Below are positions 1 to 12,094 of a stretch of 64,000 nt of DNA, piece after piece. Under the pieces are notes generated by a model. That model had not been told where the DNA came from. It made no database searches and saw only the letters and a program-made list of their open reading frames with translations. The position numbers and the translations under genes were made by a program. Numbering within the stretch: position 1 is the stretch's first letter; each line of letters opens with the position of its first letter. Origin of the DNA: Siphonodentalium dalli (taxonomy: Eukaryota > Mollusca > Scaphopoda > Gadilida > Siphonodentaliidae). Where the stretch lies: contig CP136069.1 in assembly GCA_032622095.1 (NCBI GenBank), positions 17,475,273-17,539,272 on the forward strand, written 5' to 3'.

Positions 1-304
1 CGGTCGTGTCGGTGGGATTTGACACTTACATAGGAAGTTTGAGCTCAATCTTTACACGCGTTTTGGATTCTATGAAGTACACACATATATACGAAGTCTC
101 AAAATATATAGTATAGACTAGCAGGTTTGCCCGCCACTGGCGGCGTTGGTCAGAAACATGACATTTTTTTGGCTTTTCAACGAGTTAATTGTGCCTTTTT
201 AATCAAGAGAAATTATGGTACCCGTCCCTAAAAGATTTAAGGTACATCGGGCGGAAAGTACTGACCCGATTAAAAATTGTTGAGCCCGACGTTGTAGGGC
301 TATT

Positions 305-500
305 CAAAAACCAAATTTCAAGTCGATAGCTCCACCCGTTTCCGAGATATGGTCTGCGCATGCGCGAAGCTGGCGTCGCACAGGCTCGGCGACCCGATAA
401 AATTCGTATCCGGGGCAAGATACATTCACATACCAAATTTCAAGACGATAGCTCCAACCGTTTCCGAGATCTCGTCTGCGCATGCGTTGCACGGGCGTCG
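305..500. repeat. 122-bp tandem duplication
   Basis: ACCAAATTTCAAG...CCGTTTCCGAGAT...TCTGCGCATGCG occurs at 309-364 and again at 431-486, a 122-bp period, with a weaker third trace at 545-575. Overlapping ORFs on both strands are by-products of this GC-rich repeat. Confidence 0.6.
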
Positions 501-2556
501 CACGTGCTCGCCAATACAACAGCGACGACCACCTGGTCAAACTACACTCACGTATCAAGTTTCGTCCCGATCGGTCGAGGTGTTGGTATCTGATGCAAAA
601 GACGAAATTGTGAGTGTTGGTTTGTAACCGGGATTTCTGAGAAGCATTATGCCTATATCCACCCTAACTACCCCCCCCCTAATCCCTGACCTAAGTGTCA
701 TACATACTATAACAATGATGTACTATGGCATCCAATAAATCTCCTCGCATAGGAAACCACTCAAATTTATTGTTCCCGTATATCTCTCTGCAGATGCTAA
801 TAACGTTGAATGGTAAACAGACGCTCTTTATAGCGATGCGTCAAAAACAAACGCTCATTAAATTATCACTTGATTAACCACCGCAGTGCCGTTTTTTGTG
901 ACTGAGATTGGAGAACGGGTGCTCTGAGCTTCTCCAAAACGCGACCACGGCGGTGTCGGTGTGATTTTACACTTACATAGGAAGTTTGAGCTCAATCTGT
1001 ACACGCGTTTTCGATTCCATGAAGTACACACACACTTATATACATATATATATAAACGGAGTTCTCAAAATATACAGTACTAGCAGGTTAGCCCGCCACT
1101 GGCGGCGTTGGTCCGAAACATGACATTTTTTTGGCTTTTCAATGAGTTAATTGTGCCTTTTTAATCAAGAGAAATTATGGTACCCGTCCCTAAAAGAGGT
1201 ATGATATAAGGTACAAACTGACCCGATGAAAAATTCCCCCGTTCCTAGGAACGACAGACATAAGAATCACACAACACGCATTTTTTGTTTTCACACAACA
1301 CGCAGTACCCGTCCATAAAAGAGGTATGATTGAAAATTTCCCCCGTTCATAGGAACGACAGACATAAGAATCACACAACACGTTAATTCTGCCTTTTTAA
1401 TCAAGATAAATGCATTTCGCGTTTCGCGTCCGTAGTTTCGTACACATGGGTAACCGTTTATCAACGCCGATGGCAATAACGAGCGTTAGTCGGTTAACAA
1501 CTCCAAATATGGTCAATATAAAGATCGTTGATGCCTTAACCACCGAAGTGCCGTTTGCGGTGATTTTGATGATTGGGAGTGGAGAATGAGTGCTCAGAGC
1601 TTGTCCAAAATGCGACGTTGACGATCCCCGTGGATTTTTACCCTTATATACGAAATTTGAGCTTGATCCGACCAGCCGTTTTCGATTCTATGAAGTACCC
1701 ACATACACACATACACACATATATGAAGATCACGTAGGGCGGAAAAACTTACCCGATCCGCGTTCTTAGAAAGCCCCAAGTACGTAAGAATCACACAACA
1801 CTCTCATGTCTATAGACGCCCAGACCCAGACGATGAAAAACTTCCCCGTTCCTAGGAACGACATACTTTTTTTAATCAAGAGAAATTATGATACCCGTCC
1901 CTAAAAGAGGTATAATTTTTTTAACCTGCCCGTGGTCATTGATCAGCCCCTGACAGAGGTTGTCCACCCTTACGAGATGGTCATTATTCTCCACAAAGAG
2001 CGGACAGTCAATTAATCCCGTCGTGAACCCCACCACCACCGCGACGTAATTTACTTTGGTATCATGTGTTACGTTCTAAAAATAGGTCGATTACAGTGGA
2101 TTCGTAAATGACGAAATATGAGTGCGACAGAGAATATTGTTTGATCTAAAGCAACTCGAACGAATGGCAGTCTTGCTATTCACAAAGAATTGTAAATGAA
2201 CTGCGTTTGATCCAATTGTAAAAGTATTATGACTTCCAATAAATCTCTCCGCATAGGAAAGCACTCAAAAGTATTGTTCCCGTATATCTCTCTGCATAAT
2301 AAATTTTTTTGATGCTAAATTTCGAGCGATAACGTTGCGTTGAATTGTAAACAAACGCTCTTTTATAGCGACGCGTCATATACAAACGCTCATTAAATTA
2401 TCACTTGATTAACCACCGCAGTGCCGTTTTTGCGACTGGGAGTGGAGAACGGGTGCTCTGAGCTTTTCCAAAACGCCGCGACGACGATTCCCGTGTTTTT
2501 TTTACCCTTAGATGGGACGTTTGAACTCAATCGAGACAGCCGTTTTAGAGTCTATA

Positions 2557-2596
2557 AAGTACACACATACACACATACACACATACACATATATAC
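2557..2596. repeat. ACACAT-type microsatellite
   Basis: Short run of ACACAT/ACACATAC units, with a related shorter run near 1695-1720 in the paralogous block. Confidence 0.7.
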
Positions 2597-2867
2597 GGAA
2601 GTCTCAAAATATATAGGAGATGAACTTGAACGCGTTACCATTTCTGAGATTGGTTTTCTTGTTTGGACTACAGTAGATAATTTCCCATTACTATGGGTGA
2701 TATGATGCTCATGTCACTAAATTATCTAAGTGTACATTCACACAGACGGCAAATTACCTGGCAAATGTTCATGGAATTCTTCATAGCTCGCTATCGATTG
2801 CACAGTTTCGAGAAATAAATTTTAGAATGACAGAATATGTGTATTCGATTATTTTACTGTTGATTTG

Positions 2868-3500
2868 GGCGATGATAAGATGAGATAAGATCAGATGGTT
2901 TTTTGCAATACATCAATGGAAACAGTTACAAATTACACATTAAAATAAAATACACGTAATATGCATAATATGTACGATAGATAATCCTTAGTATTATAAA
3001 TTAATACTTTCAATGTTTATTTCCCCACATTGCCATTCTGTCTTTTTAGAAAGAATAATCGGATCATGTTGCACACGGAATTGATTATTTGTTTGTCCTT
3101 ATTTTTCATTTTTAAGATGAACTTATCATCATCACTCATGTTTATGAAATCTATGCTATAATTTTGAGCAATATTAAATAAGTCTTTTCTAGAGTCAGCG
3201 TATACGCACTGCATTCCATAATAAAATGTTTTTCTGTTTCAACTTTAAGTTCATCACATATGTGACAAATACTGTCTTTTAATGGCGTTTTCGGTTGCGT
3301 GTATCGACCCTTTTCTATAGCTAAAATATGATTGCTAACACGTAGTCGAGTGAACATCTCTCTCTTGTCGCTGACGATCGAACGTACCTCTGATACGGTT
3401 CTGTGTCATAATTGTCTTTGAAAGTTCTGTAAGTTCGCAGTTTATTAGCACCATCTGGTCTGTCGTCATCAAAAATGTCTTTTTTTAACTTATTTATATG
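2868..3500 (-). mobile_element. Non-LTR retrotransposon 3' end, family 1 (5'-truncated)
   Basis: On the minus strand, broken reading frames encode the C-terminal end of a LINE reverse-transcriptase polyprotein. The piece at 3151-3357 includes a Cys/His knuckle (CHICDELK...EKHFIMEC), and 3017-3214 covers the last segment (SVCNMIRLFFLKR). Such CxxC...HxxxC knuckles are typical of the C-terminus of LINE ORF2 proteins. The element ends with a GATAAGATGAGATAAGATCA-like tail at 2872-2896. Frameshifts and stops make it a dead 5'-truncated copy. A second copy lies at 33139-33890. Confidence 0.75.
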
Positions 3501-3957
3501 TTCTGATTATTTTTTAATGTCACAATCATGTTATTGCACCGTGGATTCTTGCTATATATTTGAAGGCTAATTTTGGGCAAATGTCACCTGCATAATAACT
3601 CATATAATTACTTACCTGTAAATCCATAATTTTTTCACATAATCACATTTCATCAAGGAAAAACGATATCGCTACGCTGGGGTTAAAATAAATTAATATT
3701 GATTTCCTTATCACACCCGAAGAGGAAGTAAAGACACTTTCAAGAAAAAAGATAGTTCAATTTTAAATGTGTATTTCCATGTTGACAACATTGTTCAACC
3801 ACACTTATCACACATGTTTATCTCATAATTATATTCTAATTAACATAACTGAAAAAAGTTCCGGCATGGACATCAATATATTACGTGCCGATAATACACG
3901 TGTGCATGTCTTACTAAAATATATTAGGCTTTGGTTTGGAATTTTCCAACCTAACAC
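3501..3957. other. AT-rich stretch without a recognised feature
   Basis: No coding region, hairpin or known repeat is seen between the LINE remnant and the hAT element. The last 8 bp (3950-3957) are the left target duplication of the next element. Confidence 0.5.
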
Positions 3958-4537
3958 CAGGGTTCGCGCTGCCACTTGCCAAATTTGCCAATGGCAAAAA
4001 TAATTCACATTTGGCCAAAAATATTTTCATTTGGCAAAAGTTTTGGCAAGTCACTTATTAATTCCTCAAGATAGCTGAAAATAATTGGTCAATCAACTAA
4101 CCAATAATTTCAGGAAACTGTTACAATATAATTGTATTAGTGGTGTTTTGGAAAAGTTAACACCTATTAATATGCAATTAATCTGAGATATCATTAGGGT
4201 GGAGCATGGAGGGATTACTAGTATTTATTGCAGTGGTGTTTACTTAGCTAATCCTCTTTTGGTGAGCGCGTCTGATGAAGCAACAATTTTATTGTTCAGT
4301 CATTGGTTTATTGTTGTATGATAAACCTCAATACAGAGGCGACAATAAATAAATAACGGCTTCCTATCGGTATCAAAAGTCATTCGAACAGCGATTATCG
4401 GAATATAAGACTCTTTTTGTGTATAAATTAATAATATCAGTGATAGTATTTGGCAATTTATGAACGAATTTGGCAAAAAATATTTTCATATGGAAAAATA
4501 TTTGGCAAAAGCAAATTACGGCCCAGCACGGACCCTG
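3958..4537. mobile_element. hAT-type non-autonomous element, copy 1
   Basis: This 580-bp element begins CAGGGTTCGCGCTG and ends as the imperfect inverse CAGCACGGACCCTG. It is flanked by a perfect 8-bp direct repeat, CCTAACAC, at 3950-3957 and 4538-4545. CAGGG termini plus 8-bp target duplications are hallmarks of the hAT superfamily. Subterminal regions carry many TTTGGCAAA / TTTGCCAAA motifs, the usual arrangement of hAT transposase sites. There is no transposase ORF. Copies 2 and 3 are at 45052 and 46783. Confidence 0.85.
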
Positions 4538-4545
4538 CCTAACAC

Positions 4546-5500
4546 CCAAATCGGTCAATCCAACATGCACATCCAATATTAGTTTCTAAAACTACAAAAT
4601 TCACACAGTGTGAATCACACTAGATATATGTTGAAACTTCAAACTATCAGAACAATTTCAACCAAATTTTGGTCTGAAAATGTCCAACTGATAATGATGT
4701 GTCAGGCATGAAATTTCCATATGTTGAAACTGTTTACCAAAGTTGGAGGGTGAGACTCCACGCAGCTCTTCACCTGTGGTGACGTCCCTGACTAATGACA
4801 CCTAGATGACTCATCCCCTGATGAAGTGGTTATGACTAATGAGCCCATGGATGACAAAATGCGCGTGGTGGCCTCGAAGTTGCAGCGAAAATAGCGTGAC
4901 GGAAACGCCACATGCCAAAATCTACGACAGAAGAAAAAACAAAGACACCCGTAGACCTATACAATAGCTTGGTATTCAAGTGACTGGAACATGTGTAAGC
5001 GTTCGTCAAATGTGTTCATTAATTATGACAACCATGAACATATTCCATAAAAACGAGGAATATATGTTTTTGACACTTTGCGTTATCTTGAAGGATCTCC
5101 AAGGGTGCGTTCCACAGGAATTCTTATCCTCTCACAGCAGCTCACTGGCTGTTGTTTCGGATGGTTCAGCGTTGTTCAGACTCCGATAGTTCGCTCCCAC
5201 TGCCAAATTTTACTGGCGCCAATCCGCTGCGTTTTCTTGAAGACGTACCCATCTGCATGTTTCTGGCAACAAGGCGTTTTTCGCAATTAAAAGTCCTTGT
5301 TTATATGGCCAGACTACAATCGACCATTAATTTTATATGAAAGTTGCATGGATAGCACATTTCACAACACGGAGGCACCAGGTTCTCGCTCCAGATCCAT
5401 TGTTTTTCTTGAAGCTTTTCAAATACTACATGAAATTACCAGAACAATTTTTTATATATATAATATTCTCGCGTAATCAATCGTATATAACTATACATGG
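4546..5500. other. Unique-looking sequence, no feature recognised
   Basis: ORFs at 4980-5340 overlap in all forward frames and show no domain or codon signal. No repeat shared with the rest of the window was noticed. Confidence 0.4.
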
Positions 5501-5783
5501 TTAACCCTTCCATGACTGGAGCTTCCTGAAATTTTGTGAAAACCCTGTGCCAATGCATTCTCGTATATATGCGAGTCACCCATATGACGGCTCCCATATA
5601 TAAGAGAATGAATTGGTCTAACAATATTTACCTTGAACTTGTAAGCCAGTGCATGCTCTTATATACTCTTATATATATATGTATGCGAGGCTCCCTATAT
5701 GGGAGACTCGCATATATAATAGAATACACTGGCACATGGTATTTAATGATGCACCAGCGCAGCTCCCGTCACGAAAGGGTTAA
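5501..5783. mobile_element. TTAA MITE, frame A, complete copy
   Basis: This 283-bp element runs from TTAACCCTTCCATGACTGGA to CGTCACGAAAGGGTTAA. It contains two degenerate hairpin modules (5543-5612 and 5648-5735) separated by a short spacer. TTAA ends followed by CCCTT are characteristic of piggyBac-type elements; there is no coding capacity. Confidence 0.75.
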
Positions 5784-5934
5784 TCCTCTCTGTATATATC
5801 TACTCAATGAATTGTCCCACTCAGTATTATAAAAATATATATTGGAATGATCGATTATTCATCTGAGGTATGATCAGAAAATAGAAGCAGACAAAAGATA
5901 ATAGGAAGTGCAGAAGGATTCTTCTCCATTGGTG

Positions 5935-6001
5935 GGAAATGTTCACATAATAAGTTCAATGACCAATGGTCGTTTGTTGAACTTATTATCTGAACATTTC
6001 C
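5935..6001. repeat. Short inverted repeat (about 30-bp arms)
   Basis: GGAAATGTTCACATAATAAG... pairs with ...CTTATTATCTGAACATTTCC around the centre ATGACCAATGGTCGTT. It is an isolated hairpin, probably a remnant MITE. Confidence 0.6.
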
Positions 6002-6161
6002 TACACATAACCGGGTTTTATGGTTCTCACACCTATATATACCATTTGATCTGATGCCTCTCTGGCTAAAACATGGGGGGGGGGTCGAGGAGCTGCGGGT
6101 GTTTCACAAAATAAAACGATAATGGACATGAATACTCATTGACGCATTCACCCTTTACCAC

Positions 6162-6588
6162 CCTGGTCAAGTGGTCCTGCTAATGTGCTATGATGCGGTT
6201 GGGTCCTGCTGAATTGCTATGATGCTGTTGGGGCAAACTGAGGCTGTTAACAAAAAGTACCGTTATATTTTTTTAATTTGACCTTTTCGCGGTGTTCCGA
6301 TAATCTGAACATATCAAGGAAAAGCCATATTTATTGCGAAATATGTTTAATACTGGCGGTATTAGTTGTTGAAAATCGACTATAATCAAGATGGTTATTC
6401 GCGTCGTTTTAGAGACACCAGCTCGGGAATTATTATATTTTTCAGAGTATATATATATTTGCTCTTGATTGTTTCATAAACACACTGTTTGTTTCTTAAA
6501 TCGCCACAAAAATGACAACTTTTTCGTAACGGCATCAGTTTGTCATACCAGCATCATAGTATATTAGCAGGATCACTTGAACATGGGT
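6162..6588. mobile_element. Unclassified MITE with GTCAAGTGGTCCTGC ends
   Basis: The left end (TGGTCAAGTGGTCCTGCTAA, then TGCTATGATGC) is matched by the inverse at 6540-6588 (GCATCATAGTATATTAGCAG, then GATCACTTGAACA). A 30-bp direct repeat of CCTGCT...GCTATGATGC lies just inside the left end. The inner part is AT-rich with no coding capacity. Confidence 0.55.
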
Positions 6589-6679
6589 GTTTATTGCTAG
6601 TATCGCCTGGCCGCACATCTACATGCTACTGAGCAACACAAATAGCTTTCGGGACAGAAACATTGGCTTGCAAATATGT

Positions 6680-7062
6680 TAGTTCGGGAGCCCGCAAAGT
6701 ACTTTGAGACCAAAAATTATGGATGTACCCGAAAGTGTAAAAAAAAGTGAAAAATCACGTTTTGGGGTTCAGCATGGGACCCCCTTTCTTATCTGAAAAC
6801 CCCAGGAAAATCCATTTCTTAAGTTGTGTTTTCTTAATCAGTACAATTAGGAGTATCATCAAACCAAAATTCATCGATGTACGCGGAAGTGTAAATAGAA
6901 GTGATTTTTGGCACTTTTTGGGGTTCAGCTGCCCCTAAACCCCAGGAATGCGCAACTTAAGAAATCGGGTTTTCAGAATGTTCCATTATTGGTACCAACT
7001 TTAGGGGGTCAAACCTTTTGTACGCAAAAGTGTAAATAGAACATATGCGGGCTCCCGAACTA
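6680..7062. mobile_element. MITE with AGTTCGGGAGCCCGCA termini
   Basis: AGTTCGGGAGCCCGCA at the left is the exact inverse of TGCGGGCTCCCGAACT at the right. ATGTT flanks both outer ends (left ...ATGTT|AGTT, right AACT|ATGTT), giving a possible 5-bp target duplication; a TA target is an alternative reading. Inside, GTGTAAA...TTTTTGG...GGGGTTCAGC repeats twice. No superfamily is assigned. Confidence 0.65.
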
Positions 7063-8264
7063 TGTTATACTTATTGTGTTGACAACCAAAATTATTATAT
7101 ATCAGTGTTATAACGGCAATTGGGAGAGGGGGTTATGCATAGGTGGATAGCACGTGTCCTCTAATCCCAATGCCAATCTGTATTGTAATATACTTATTAG
7201 TAATAAATATGTTTAAACCAAAATTGGCTTCACAACCGTGTGGGTGTTAACTTTTTAGGTTCTTTGCCCATCGGAAAGTCCTGTTTCTCTTAAGCAGCTG
7301 ACATATGCCTATTTGACGCAATTTCACTCACAAGCAGCCACAAACATTGTTATAATTAATTAAAACTGTCTGATTTCTAGCGATGCTATGTAGCATAACT
7401 GTACATGTGCGGCCACATAGCACAATAGCAATACAGCACCGTCGATAATTTAATGCCACATATATGCAGACAGCGTTGACATTTTTTCTGCACCGTCAGA
7501 CACCGTTTTTATACGCCTGTTTGAAAAAAATGTCGTATTATGTAATCAGTCTGTCCGTCCGCTCTCCGACAGATGTAATGTACTTGTGTGGTGAAAATTC
7601 AAAACTCGAGAGTGTTTTTTTTATATAATTGTGTGGTGACTTTTTTTTTTTTTAAATGTTTATTACCCAAAGATATACATATATAAGCAGTCATTTTACA
7701 TACATGTGTGCATTCAAACATTTATCAATGGGCCGTGTGGTGGAGGGGTAACCAAACAAACTTACATTTATGCATACATTTGACTGGCGCGCGCGTTCCA
7801 GACGACCACATGCATTGTGCGTGTGGGCGTCTGGCCTGAATGGTGTTGTAGAAGAATAGTTACTGTAATCTATCAGTTGCTGGTAACGTTGTGTTGATCT
7901 CGATGTTGACATAATTTAGCTAAATTTATTTGCGCCACGGAAAAATCGAATATAGATCTTAAGGAGGTCATAACAATAGGCAGGTGCAAATGGCTTTTTT
8001 TTTTTGAATTTTGAGAAATTCGTCATGGTTGTCGATTGAATGAAGTCGTTTTTGTACCACATTATTCTATAAGTCTGGATGATTGGACGATATATGTAGT
8101 TATTATCTTACAGATGTGTGGTGACATTTGGTGACTTGTGGTAACTTGTGTGGTGACTTGTGTGGTGACTTGATCACTTGTGAGATGCAAGTGATGATTT
8201 GAAAATGCGTCTCCATTCTAATTGTGAGCTGCCCAGACCGCGATGATGAATTGTTAAAGATAAT
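7063..8264. other. Non-coding stretch with a short GTGGTGACTT run
   Basis: No gene is seen. At 8113-8175 a degenerate 10-17 bp repeat of GTGTGGTGACTT occurs. Poly-T tracts lie at 7641 and 7997. Confidence 0.4.
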
Positions 8265-8493
8265 ATAATTTCACCCATACAGAGCCCCAGACAAACATGA
8301 GCAGACGACACTCTTCTATATGCTTCTATATATGTGTGGGGCTCCCTGCAGGGTAATGGATGTTTATTTTATTTTATGTCCTAAAAATTGTAAGAAAAAT
8401 TTATAAAAAAAAGATAAAAAATTGTTAGGCCAATGCATTCTCCTATGGTCGACTCGCATATATAAGAGAATGCATTGGCACAGGGTAAAAAGT
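8265..8493. mobile_element. Frame C hairpin element, right-half fragment
   Basis: It contains the internal hairpin ACCCATACAGAGCCCCAGAC...GTGGGGCTCCCTGCAGGGTA seen in full in the frame C copy at 10052. A truncated hairpin module follows, in which most of the left arm is deleted (GCATTCTC joins directly to CTATGGTCGACTCGC). Confidence 0.65.
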
Positions 8494-8530
8494 CTTTACC
8501 CCCCCCCGATCTACTGTGTGAAGTGTCGCT

Positions 8531-9033
8531 TTAAAGGCTCGGATGGCGTTCGTTGCAGAAATATTCATATTTGTTTAAATTGCCATCAACGGAAGGAATA
8601 TTAAAATATATATAGTTTTGTTCATATGCCAAACAAAATTAGCGCGTAAATAGTATATTGTCGTCAAGAACATGCTCTTGTTACAGAAGTTTTGCTTCTG
8701 TTTACATAACACAGCGGAATTCTTTTGGTTAATCACACACAAATGATGTAAACGCTCTTTATTATTTCCATATCAGGAACACAGTAACAAATAACGCTCT
8801 TTATGTTTACCATATCCGGATCTAAACAAAAGCCAGGTTCAGTAACGTTTTTTGCTTTTGTTTACATAACAAAGGAAAAACATTTGACAATAACATACTG
8901 TTTATGCCATATTTATGATTGGTATAAGAACAAGGTATGTCTATATTTTACAATTCTTTCTGTTTAAGGCGGTTATTGACGGAGGTGAATATTTTAACAG
9001 CATACCCACCGCTAACGCCGCCCGTATCTTTAA
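8531..9033. mobile_element. TTAA element family D, copy 1
   Basis: It is bounded by TTAA|AGGCTCGGATGGCGTT and AACGCCGCCCGTATCT|TTAA. Better copies show the terminal repeat AGGCACGGGCGGCGTT. The inside has two AACGCTCTTTAT motifs 48 bp apart and two copies of TTTTGTTTACATAACA-like sequence. No ORF of note. Other copies: 16303, 42343, 60473 and 61984. Confidence 0.75.
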
Positions 9034-9441
9034 CCGTCAAGATTTTATTAAACTTTGGTATCTTACTGGACTAATTTTACTTTGAATTTGATGCTTGGGT
9101 CGTATATAGACTATATCTGATTTTGTGACGTCACCAATTATTATTTAATACGACGCTGTTGTTTTGAATTTATGCGACCACTTTTGTGGCACAGTAGATC
9201 GGTGGGCGTAAAGCATTAATGTCGTAATCAGAATTCCAAAATAAAGGGACATACTCTCGGAATAATGAATACTTGATGTATTTAGGCCTAACTGAATCTT
9301 ATGTGATAGGAATACATATCAATGAACTTATTTTTATAACATTTAAAAGCCACATATATAAACCTAGTGTGTGATTTAGCTGCTGTTCGTTAATTACGCC
9401 AGCGTATATGGTCATATTACTACTGTCATCACACGCACCTG

Positions 9442-9841
9442 TTAACCCTTTACCCAACAGAAGGGCCCTGTGCCAATGCATTCTCTTATATATGCGAGTC
9501 GACCATAGGTCGCCTCGCATATATAAGAGAATGCATTGGCTTAACACATTAAAAATTATAAAATTGTTAAAGAATGTAAGAAAAAATGGTAAAAAGTGTT
9601 AAAAAAAGATTTTGTTTAGGCCGATGCATTCTCTTATATATGCGAGGCGACCTATGGTCGACTCGCATATATAAGAGAATGCATTGGCACAGGGCATAAC
9701 TGTAACTATCACAATGTGGTCAAGGAGCCGGTTCCAATGATACCCATATGTGTATGGTTCTATTGAGACAGACCGAAGATATTTTAGGCTGTTGAAGCTT
9801 TATTTGGCCGGTTTTGGCCGGTTTGTTGCGTAAAGGGTTAA
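9442..9841. mobile_element. TTAA MITE, frame B, copy 1
   Basis: This 400-bp element starts TTAACCCTTTACCCAACAGA and ends TTGCGTAAAGGGTTAA. A hairpin module lies at each side of a short AT spacer (about 9471-9539 and 9619-9692), with the second the reverse complement of the first. A right-hand unique part contains CAAGGAGCCGGTTCCAATGA. It is likely piggyBac-related and non-autonomous. Confidence 0.8.
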
Positions 9842-9859
9842 TGGCAGTTTCTTTACATA

Positions 9860-10010
9860 TCACGTGGTGTCGAGTTGATGAGTATCATTTGTGTCCAAAC
9901 TCACAGTTATTTGATCTATCATTCTCACCAAAGTTGTCAGTCGAAGGATTCTCCAAGATGTATGGAATGGTGTATCATACCCTTATATTTGAGGCTGATA
10001 AAGTAAATGT
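9860..10010. repeat. Family E MITE fragment
   Basis: It shares ATCACGTGGTGTCGAGTTGA and AAAGTTGTCAGTCGAAGGAT (then TCTCCAAGATGTATGGA) with the copies at 23533 and 50780. It is diverged and lacks clean ends. Confidence 0.55.
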
Positions 10011-10051
10011 TTATGTCATTTCAATTTTCAAAATAGTATGGACCATACCAG

Positions 10052-10534
10052 ATATGTGACCCGCCATATCAAATCCAGTCGTAAGTCGGGATTTTTTTTA
10101 CCCTGTGCCAATGCATTCTCTTATATATGCGAGTCGACCATATGTCGCCTCGCATATATAAGAGAATGCATTGGCCTAACAATTTTGGCCTAACAATTTT
10201 TTATCATTTTTTTGTAATAAATGTTTCTTACATTTTTTAGCACATAAAATAATAAAAAAACATCCATTACCCTGCAGGGAGCCCCACACATATATAGAAG
10301 CATATAGAAGAGTGTCGTCTGCTCATGTTTGTCTGGGGCTCTGTATGGGTAAAATTATAAAATTGTTAAAGAATACAAGAAAAAATTATTTAAATTGTAA
10401 AAATTTGTTAGGCCAATGCATTCTCTTATATATGCGAGGCGACATATGGCGACTCGCATATATAAGAGAATGCATTGGCACAGTGTAAAAAAATCCCGAC
10501 TTACGACTGGATTTGATATGGCGGGTCACATATA
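10052..10534. mobile_element. Hairpin element, frame C, complete copy
   Basis: The ends are inverse copies: ATATGTGACCCGCCATATCA at the left and TGATATGGCGGGTCACATAT at the right. The terminal inverted repeats run more than 50 bp (through AAGTCGGGATTTTTTT) and continue into the two hairpin modules. The centre holds a third, different hairpin at 10262-10352 (CCCTGCAGGGAGCCCCACAC ... GTCTGGGGCTCTGTATGGGT). No TTAA is present, so it is a different outer element that carries the same module as frames A and B. Confidence 0.75.
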
Positions 10535-10644
10535 TAATAAAGAATGAACAGCTCTAAACATGAATTTTTTTAATGATGTGCATTAATAGAATCTATATGA
10601 TTGATATATACACAACAAATAAATTATCTATGTGTGTAATGGGG

Positions 10645-10911
10645 TTAACACGAAATGGCCGGAGCTTCCTGAAATTATTCGAAAAACCCTGTGCCAATAC
10701 ATATATACTCTTATATATGCGAGTCTCTCATAGGGCGCCTCGCATATATAAGAGAATGCATTGGCCTAACAATATTTACCTTGACCTTGTAAGCCATTGT
10801 ATTATCTTATATATGCGATGCTCCCAATATGAGACTCGCATATATAAGAGAATGAACTGGCACGGGATCTTTAATGTTACACCAGTGGAGCTCACGTCAT
10901 GAAAGGGCTAA
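10645..10911. mobile_element. TTAA MITE, frame A, diverged copy
   Basis: It runs from TTAACACGAAATGGCCGGAG to ACGTCATGAAAGGGCTAA, with two hairpin modules. The right-hand TTAA has decayed to CTAA and the left CCCTTTCATGA to CACGAAATGG, so it is an older copy. It lies about 600 bp beyond the Prrx stop codon. Confidence 0.65.
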
Positions 10912-11528
10912 CAAAATGGCATTGGACACAAGTCATGATAAAATTACAGTTTGCAGAATCCAGAAACACAAGGGCGTCTGCTTTGAAGAAGTGGTGTTCG
11001 TGCAACCAATGGCACAATGGTTACATAATCCTTTAAACATTCACATGGCTGATGCGATGTAGATTAAGGAGTAGATGACATTGCCACAAGCATGATGATG
11101 CAAGGGCATCACATTTTCCCAAATATTTTGGGGTCATTCAGCTTATAACAGAGAACGTCAGCTGGTTTTTTGGGTTATCAGTTCTGATAACCTTTCTTTT
11201 TTGTCGAAATGCGAATAACGAAATGCTGATCGGTGATTGGTGCGCACGAGCAGCAGAACAGCGTGCTTTTTCGAGCTCCGTCACGTGACAACCGCCATCC
11301 TCGATCGATGTATCTACAAATACACCATTTTTTTCATCGAAAAGATTCCCTTCGATCTACAGGCTTGACCCTTGACCTCCTGTCTTACGGCCTCCGCTGA
11401 CTGAGTTCTGGCGCGCTGCACTATATTCTGGGCGTATCCCATGTTTTCGCATGATTGCCCGGCAACAGACCGAGTCGTTTTACATACGTCATAACTCCTC
11501 TGCTTACAACCGATAAGAATTCATAGAA
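10912..11528 (-). other. 3' flank, probable 3' UTR, of the Prrx-type gene
   Basis: About 600 bp after the stop codon lack recognisable repeats and are more GC-rich than the surroundings between 11180 and 11480. I see no AATAAA on the minus strand here. The nearest variant signal (ATTAAA, minus strand, about 10869-10874) is inside the next MITE, so the true poly(A) site is unresolved. Confidence 0.4.
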
Positions 11529-11867
11529 CTATTGAGGTAGCTGAGGGGGACAGTACGGAGACTGAGGCACAAAGCCGCCATATTCATGCGCACGAAGTCT
11601 CAATGATGCGTCCATTGGCGCAGAGTTTCCATAAGAATGGTTCATGAACGCACAGCTTGATGACGGCATTGGCGAAACAGGGTTAAACGATGACGTGTTA
11701 CCGTTCCAAGGCATGAAGTCTTTTTCGGAAGGTACCGGTCTATTTTGGAAAGTCATATGTTGTTCGATAGGTACATTCTCCGGAGATCGTCCATAGACAT
11801 AATTCCTGTTTGTAATCATATTCTTCTCGTTCCTTCGGAATTTCGCCCTTCTGTTTTGAAACCATAC
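11529..11867 (-). CDS. Prrx: Prrx-type homeobox gene, terminal coding exon 3 (helix 3 and OAR-like tail)
   Basis: This exon follows acceptor TTTCTGCAG and encodes residues 172-283, then TAG at 11531-11529. It begins with recognition helix 3, VWFQNRRAKFRRNE. Gln175 is homeodomain position 50, the Q50 signature of paired-like/Prrx proteins, and Asn176 is the invariant N51 that contacts DNA. The tail is rich in Ser, Pro and Asn. Residues 255-270 (PMDASLRLRAHEYGGF) match the C-terminal OAR motif of PRRX1a (consensus around NLRLKAKEYS), with changes at flanking positions. The vertebrate gene splits this region over two exons and makes OAR-plus and OAR-minus isoforms; here the OAR is continuous with helix 3. 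Total protein is 283 aa; vertebrate PRRX1 is about 245. Confidence 0.92.
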   Translation of the reverse strand, partial: VWFQNRRAKFRRNEKNMITNRNYVYGRSPENVPIEQHMTFQNRPVPSEKDFMPWNGNTSSFNPVSPMPSSSCAFMNHSYGNSAPMDASLRLRAHEYGGFVPQSPYCPPQLPQ

Positions 11868-12094
11868 CTGCAGAAACGTAAAGAAAAAACTATATGATTT
11901 TCAGGGAAATAGCAGCAGTAATTGTGAGGAAAATCCAAGAAATCTATTCTTAGCACTCATTTATTCTGGTTTGTTCATCATGGCGCATTCGAATTGTTAT
12001 ACGTTATCTATAAAATTAACGCATTTTAATGGTGAAAAGTGGGTAGTAAATAAAATAATCGACTGGTCCCATTGGTAAAACCATCGGCCAACTC

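Larger units (their letters stand above)
1..2700. repeat. Locally triplicated repeat block
   Basis: The block AACCACCGCAGTGCCG...GGTGCTCTGAGCTT recurs near 877, 1541 and 2411. It is followed each time by a piece starting ACACTTACATAGGAAGTTTG or a variant, which also opens the window at 24. A third shared piece (TTGGCTTTTCAACGAGTTAA and AGAAATTATGGTACCCGTCC) lies at 168-232 and 1131-1196, with parts again near 1340 and 1875. Spacing is irregular (about 660 and 870 bp), so this is a set of diverged local duplications. No coding function is visible. Confidence 0.7.
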